Source of the DNA: JAPLHV01 sp964464245 | GTDB lineage: Bacteria; Caldisericota; JANLFM01 | Length of the DNA stretch: 8,521 nucleotides | Assembly (NCBI GenBank): GCA_964464245.1 | Contig: CAYXFH010000085.1 | Location: 1 to 8,521 of the forward strand | Reading direction: 5' to 3' | Part shown: one piece after another, positions 5,832-8,521 of the stretch | Layout: each line of letters begins with the position of its first letter | Position numbering within the stretch: the first letter of the stretch is position 1 | The notes under the pieces: model-generated | What the model was told of the DNA's origin: nothing | Databases searched by the model: none | Seen by the model: only the letters and a program-made list of their open reading frames with translations | Position numbers and translations under genes: made by a program

Positions 5832-6755
5832 TTATTTCGAGTTATGTCTTTGGAGGTAACGGATGACGCTCATCGCGGCAATGGCGCCATCTGCGCAGGC
5901 CGTGATGTATTGACGGAGAAAGGTGCTTCGCACATCACCGGCGGCGAACAGGCCGAGCATGGAGGTTGCCATCTGCTCGTCGGTGAGGATCGCCCCGATT
6001 GGGTCGAGGTTGACCAAACCCGATAAAAGACCCGAATTGGGCCGAAGGCCTACGTAGAGGAAAACGCCATCCATTTCGAGGGTGCGTTCTCGGCCACTGT
6101 TCACATCCTTCAAGACCACGCTCTGCACGTGGTTGGCGCCTTTGATGTCTACTACGACACTATTCCAAATAAAAGATATATTCTCCGCATGGAAGGCTGC
6201 GTCTTGAAGATAATGGATTGCCCGTAGTTTGTCGCGGCGATGGACCAAGGTAACTTGGGAGGCGAGCTTGGCCAGGAAGAGGGCTTCCTGCACAGCGGAA
6301 TCGCCACCCCCGACCACAAGTAGACGTTTGCCACGGAAGAGAGGGCCATCGCAGGTCGCACAATAAGAGACCCCTTTTCCTCGGAACTCCACTTCTCCAG
6401 GAACTCCGAGGAGAGCGGGGAAAGCCCCGGTGGCCACGATTATAGTAGAAGCGGTAAGAGGGCCAGCGCCTGTTTCCAGGGAAAAGGCGTCACCAATGAG
6501 GGAAATCCGGCTGACCTCGGCCATTTTGACCTGTAGTCTTGCCGCCTCCGCTTGTTGCCGCATCCGATCCACCAGGTCGAAGCCGGAAATCCCCTCATGG
6601 AGAGCAGGGAAATTTTCCACCCAGTCCGTCGCCATACCAGTGCCACCGGGGAGGCCGACCAGCAGCGCTTCCAAGCCTCCTCGAGCCGCGTAGAGCCCTG
6701 CCGTATAGCCGGCAGGACCGGCGCCGACGATGATCAGAGGATAAAGGGGACTCAT
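5832..6755 (-). CDS. trxB: Thioredoxin reductase (NADPH, FAD)
   Basis: Low-molecular-weight thioredoxin reductase of 307 residues, cytoplasmic, passing electrons from NADPH through FAD to the thioredoxin disulfide. The FAD-binding motif GAGPAG is at 11-16, the redox-active pair in CATC at 132-135, the NADPH-domain motif GGGDSA at 149-154 followed by HRRDKLR at 172-178 (the basic residues that contact the 2'-phosphate of NADPH), and the second FAD motif LFAAGDV near the C-terminus. The presence of both CxxC and HRRxxxR argues against ferredoxin-dependent or ferredoxin-NADP reductase relatives. The common GGQ after the first FAD strand is GGT here (38-40 region). It begins one base after the trxA stop (TGA-G-ATG), so it is translationally coupled to its substrate gene. 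Confidence 0.96.
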   Translation of the reverse strand: MSPLYPLIIVGAGPAGYTAGLYAARGGLEALLVGLPGGTGMATDWVENFPALHEGISGFDLVDRMRQQAEAARLQVKMAEVSRISLIGDAFSLETGAGPLTASTIIVATGAFPALLGVPGEVEFRGKGVSYCATCDGPLFRGKRLLVVGGGDSAVQEALFLAKLASQVTLVHRRDKLRAIHYLQDAAFHAENISFIWNSVVVDIKGANHVQSVVLKDVNSGRERTLEMDGVFLYVGLRPNSGLLSGLVNLDPIGAILTDEQMATSMLGLFAAGDVRSTFLRQYITACADGAIAAMSVIRYLQRHNSK

Positions 6756-6756
6756 C

Positions 6757-7074
6757 TCACAAACCTAGCTTGGCCAGGATCTCCTTCTCCGGTTGGTAGC
6801 CGACCCATTGGTTGACCAGCTTGCCATCCTTGAAATAGAGCAGATTGGGAATGCTGAAGATGCCGAATTTTTGGGCAAGGACAGGGTTCATATCCACGTT
6901 GACTTTGGTCACCTTCAATTTGGCAGCGTGGTCAGTTGCAATCTTCTCCAAAACGGGGCCGACCATGCGACAAGGTCCGCACCAAGGAGCCCAAAAGTCG
7001 ACCAGTACTGGGAGCTTGGACTGGATTACTTCTTGTTCGAAAGTGCTTTCGTTGACGTCTAAAGGCTGGGTCAT
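6757..7074 (-). CDS. trxA: Thioredoxin
   Basis: Classic 105-residue single-domain thioredoxin. The active site is WCGPC at 31-35 within VDFWAPWCGPCRM, with the buried Asp of VDFW and the cis-proline in SIPNLLYF (P76), and the C-terminal VGYQPEKEIL. The residue after the cis-proline is Asn where most thioredoxins have Thr, a small deviation near the substrate-binding groove. The start ATG has a strong ribosome site, AAGGAGG at 7080-7086 on the minus strand, five bases upstream. It is first in a two-gene operon with trxB and divergent from rpe. Confidence 0.97.
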   Translation of the reverse strand: MTQPLDVNESTFEQEVIQSKLPVLVDFWAPWCGPCRMVGPVLEKIATDHAAKLKVTKVNVDMNPVLAQKFGIFSIPNLLYFKDGKLVNQWVGYQPEKEILAKLGL

Positions 7075-7102
7075 TTCTTCCTCCTTGGAAATTTCTGGAA
7101 TA

Positions 7103-7111
7103 ATCCTACCA
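7103..7111 (-). promoter_or_regulatory. Possible extended -10 element for trxA-trxB
   Basis: On the minus strand this reads TGGTAGGAT, fitting the TGnTAnnnT extended -10 pattern, about 29 bp upstream of the trxA start. I see no good -35 hexamer at normal spacing. It lies in the 81-bp divergent region with the rpe promoter, whose upstream part it would overlap. Weak evidence. Confidence 0.3.
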
Positions 7112-7139
7112 CGATCCGGTTTCTCGACTGTGTTCTACC

Positions 7140-7149
7140 TTGTTATAAT
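7140..7149 (+). promoter_or_regulatory. Extended -10 promoter of rpe, placed for a leaderless mRNA
   Basis: TTGTTATAAT contains a consensus TATAAT (7144-7149) with an extended TG (7142 is the G). It is identical over ten bases to the secG promoter. TCGACT at 7123-7128 is a poor, closely spaced -35. A start 6-8 bases downstream falls on the GTG/ATG pair at 7156-7161. Confidence 0.7.
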
Positions 7150-7158
7150 GCTAAAGTG

Positions 7159-7845
7159 ATGACGATTATTTCCCCCTCGCTCTTATCGGTTGATTTTTTC
7201 CGGTTCGACCAAGCTTTAGCTTTGCTCCAACAGCACGGTGTGAGCCAAGTGCACATCGATGTAATGGATGGCCATTTCGTTCCCAACTTATCCTTCGGCG
7301 CCGACATTGTTCGCGCTCTGCACCGTCATTATGACATGCGGTCGGAGGCTCACCTGATGGTGGAGAGCCCAGAGTCTTTTGTGCCCCGTTTCTTGGATGC
7401 CGGAGCGACCGAGATCAGCGTGCACCTGGAAACCACCCGTCACCCGTCCCGTCTGCTGCAGACGATCCATGGCGGTGGCGCACTGGCAGGACTGGCGCTT
7501 AACCCGGCCACCCCCTTGGAGTCTTTGCGCTATCTCTGGGGCAGCTTCGATTTCTTACTGCTGATGTCAGTGGACCCAGGCTTTGGCGGACAAGCTTTCT
7601 TACCCCCCCTCTGGGAGAAAATCGAACAAGCTCGTCTGGAGATCGACAGCCATCGGCGCCCAGTGCGCTTGGAGGTCGATGGTGGGGTGAACCTAGACAA
7701 TGCTGAGAAGCTGGTGAAACTTGGGGTGGATACGCTGGTGGTCGGCGCCGCCATTTTCGCCCAAAGATACCCGGAAACGTCCCTGCGCGATTTGCTCGAC
7801 TTGGTGAGGAAAGTCTCGCATCCAAAGGAGGAAAACGAGCGATGA
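7159..7845 (+). CDS. rpe: Ribulose-phosphate 3-epimerase
   Basis: Interconverts D-ribulose-5-phosphate and D-xylulose-5-phosphate in the pentose phosphate pathway, or the reductive pentose cycle if present. It is a TIM-barrel protein of 228 residues from ATG 7159 (229 from GTG 7156). Family motifs are SPSLLSVDF (5-13), HIDVMDGHFVPNLSFG (32-47), AHLMVE (64-69), VDPGFGGQAF (138-147) and VDGGVN (173-178). The metal and catalytic residues expected for the family, H32, D34, H65 and D174, are all there. No Shine-Dalgarno sequence precedes either start codon, and the -10 element ends only 6 bases before GTG 7156, so translation is probably leaderless. The stop overlaps the start of the YciI-family gene, implying a shared transcript. 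Confidence 0.95.
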   Translation: MTIISPSLLSVDFFRFDQALALLQQHGVSQVHIDVMDGHFVPNLSFGADIVRALHRHYDMRSEAHLMVESPESFVPRFLDAGATEISVHLETTRHPSRLLQTIHGGGALAGLALNPATPLESLRYLWGSFDFLLLMSVDPGFGGQAFLPPLWEKIEQARLEIDSHRRPVRLEVDGGVNLDNAEKLVKLGVDTLVVGAAIFAQRYPETSLRDLLDLVRKVSHPKEENER

Positions 7846-8147
7846 TGAAGCATTTTCTGGTTGAGATCACCTACAATGTCCCGGTAATGGAGCTTGGGGA
7901 GGCAGTGGCTGAGCACCGCGCCTTCCTGCAGATCGGCTACGATCGCGGCTGGTTGCTCTTCTCTGGGCCGCAGAGCCCGCGCTTGGGCGGGGTCGTGATC
8001 GCCCGAGCTCCTACGCTTCTGGATCTGCAGCGGCTTTTCGCTGAGGATGTCTACACCCGCCGAAACTTGGCCAAGTATCGTTTTCTAGAGTTCGAGCCGG
8101 TAAAGTGGCAACCGTTTCTACAGGAATGGGTGGAGGGACAACGGTAG
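7842..8147 (+). CDS. YciI family protein
   Basis: A 101-residue protein of the YCII/dimeric ferredoxin-like fold family. The diagnostic layout is visible: a conserved His in EHRAFL (H25), LLFSGPQSP (38-46), GGVVIARA (49-56), an Asp in EDVYTRRNLAKYR (D69; the family usually has DPF or DPY here), and FLEFEPVKW (81-89). Members are small dimers of mostly unknown function; a His-Asp pair has been proposed as an active site. The ATG at 7842 overlaps the rpe stop in ATGA; a second ATG follows at 7845. AAAGGAGG at 7824-7831 serves either, with better spacing for the first. Coupling to rpe is clear from sequence, but it does not by itself indicate a role in sugar-phosphate metabolism. Confidence 0.88.
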   Translation: MMKHFLVEITYNVPVMELGEAVAEHRAFLQIGYDRGWLLFSGPQSPRLGGVVIARAPTLLDLQRLFAEDVYTRRNLAKYRFLEFEPVKWQPFLQEWVEGQR

Positions 8148-8204
8148 TATTCTTCTCTTCGTTCGGATCTGCTAAAAAGCCTCCAAACTATTGCCTTAGA
8201 AGAA

Positions 8205-8234
8205 GGGGACTACAGCCCCCGGCAGGGAGGTGTC
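8205..8234 (+). repeat. Dispersed GC-rich repeat with upstream GGGG/CCCC hairpin
   Basis: AGCCCCCGGCAGGG at 8214-8227, then AGG and TGTC (to 8234), is the tandem unit of the pgk-secG gap with three extra bases. GGGG at 8205-8208 can pair with CCCC at 8216-8219 around a seven-base loop, mirroring the arrangement at 5309-5323. It lies in the spacer between the YciI gene and the last gene; no gene overlaps it with confidence. Confidence 0.8.
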
Positions 8235-8342
8235 ATGGCACACTGTCAATGGAGGTGTATCTTGGGAGGTTGCCTGATGAGCGAACGAGTACCGAGCAAC
8301 GTGCTGCAGCGGCAAAGAACTGCGATTAGCCGGTGGGGCTAG
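8235..8342 (+). CDS. Possible small ORF (35 or 21 codons) ahead of the membrane sensor gene
   Basis: An open frame runs from ATG 8235 (35 residues, four Cys) with an in-frame ATG at 8277 (21 residues, Arg/Gln-rich, few hydrophobic residues). The second ATG has a good ribosome site, GGGAGG at 8264-8269, seven bases upstream. The stop TAG at 8340-8342 lies two bases before the GTG of the next gene, as in a coupled leader peptide. No family is recognised, and short ORFs with chance SD-like purines are common. The spacer 8148-8344 otherwise holds only the repeat copy and no clear terminator or riboswitch. Confidence 0.25.
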   Translation: MAHCQWRCILGGCLMSERVPSNVLQRQRTAISRWG

Positions 8343-8344
8343 CA

Positions 8345-8521
8345 GTGAACGGTTATATCATTCTCCATTTCATTGCTGCGGCCATCTACCTGGCGATCGG
8401 GTTCTACGCCATTCGCTTGGATCACAAAGCGAGATTGAACCGCATCTTCCTGGCCATCTGCCTGCTTGCTTGCCTTTGGGCGCTGGCCATCGCTTTGATC
8501 CTGATGGAGGACAACGCGGCC
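8345..8521 (+). CDS. Membrane protein N-terminus, probably sensory 7TM-type (3' end missing)
   Basis: From GTG 8345 the frame is open to the end of the window (59 codons). It gives two predicted membrane helices, about residues 4-22 and 33-53, joined by a short basic loop with ARLNRIF. The pattern of a helix, a basic loop, LNRxF, then CLLACLWALAIAL resembles the N-terminal membrane region found before histidine kinases and diguanylate cyclases, but only the first two helices are visible, so the output domain is unknown. GGTGGGG at 8332-8338 is a weak ribosome site; another in-frame GTG at 8333 is possible, with a stop just above it at 8327. The gene is on the same strand as rpe and the YciI gene but about 200 bp away. 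Confidence 0.6.
   Translation, partial: MNGYIILHFIAAAIYLAIGFYAIRLDHKARLNRIFLAICLLACLWALAIALILMEDNAA

Noticed and set aside
6688..6714. AGCC-GGCAGG and nearby CCTGCC as another repeat copy in trxB.
   Set aside because: It lacks the C-run core and encodes the conserved FAD-binding GPAGYTAG segment.
8150..8204. TTCTTCT and AGAAGAA as a terminator stem after the YciI gene.
   Set aside because: The loop would be about 41 nt, the stem is AT-rich and no T-run follows.
8236..8250. TGGCAC that could be a -24 element before the last gene.
   Set aside because: At the required distance the sequence is AT rather than GC, so no -12 element exists.
8273..8300. CTGATGAG followed by CGAA, reminiscent of a hammerhead ribozyme core.
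   Set aside because: There is no stem II between the two parts and no proper GAAA with stem III; the match is to a few bases only.
8310..8342. GGCAAAG followed by AGCCGG, recalling a c-di-GMP-I riboswitch.
   Set aside because: Spacing between the two motifs is too short and the conserved upstream half of the aptamer is absent.

Overview
This window is ordinary bacterial core chromosome with moderately high GC. It carries central carbon metabolism, sigma-54, Sec translocation, thioredoxin redox genes and one tRNA. Protein starts are a mix of ATG, GTG and TTG. Gene content points to a Gram-positive-type or deep-branching lineage: a YvcK with two N-terminal membrane segments, rpoN directly upstream of gap-pgk, and secG followed by a tRNA. 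Chloroflexota or a deep Bacillota relative is my best guess, made without any database search. I see no phage, plasmid, IS transposase, CRISPR array or defence system.

Layout. (1) Positions 1-5315, + strand: the end of a YvlD/phage-holin-4-like membrane protein, then the tightly packed series yvcK, rpoN, gap (GAPDH) and pgk. Gaps between yvcK, rpoN, gap and pgk are 1-4 nt, so these four are probably one transcript. (2) 5316-5771, + strand: a tandem 18-bp repeat, a clear extended -10 promoter, secG, tRNA-Leu(GAG) and a strong intrinsic terminator, together a self-contained transcription unit. (3) 5832-7074, - strand: trxA-trxB, with thioredoxin first and its reductase one base later. (4) 7140-8147, + strand: a promoter immediately in front of rpe, which looks leaderless, followed by a YciI-family gene whose start overlaps the rpe stop. 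(5) 8148-8521: about 200 bp without a confident gene, holding another repeat copy and a possible small ORF, then the start of a membrane protein (likely the N-terminal sensor region of a signalling protein) that runs off the window.

How the genes work together. YvcK (UDP-GlcNAc-binding, linked to carbon flux and cell wall in Bacillota), GAPDH and PGK (the adjacent oxidising and ATP-yielding steps of lower glycolysis) and Rpe (pentose phosphate pathway) form a carbon-metabolism block. TrxA/TrxB form an NADPH-to-disulfide reducing pair.

The least expected structure is a short GC-rich repeat, core AGCCCCCGGCAGGG, present in five copies. Two are in tandem between pgk and secG, one forms the extreme 3' end of gap and lengthens GAPDH, one lies before the last gene, and one, inverted, sits inside rpoN as part of a 21-bp in-frame duplication. 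This looks like a small dispersed element that tolerates or exploits insertion into coding sequence. I could not check whether it is already described.
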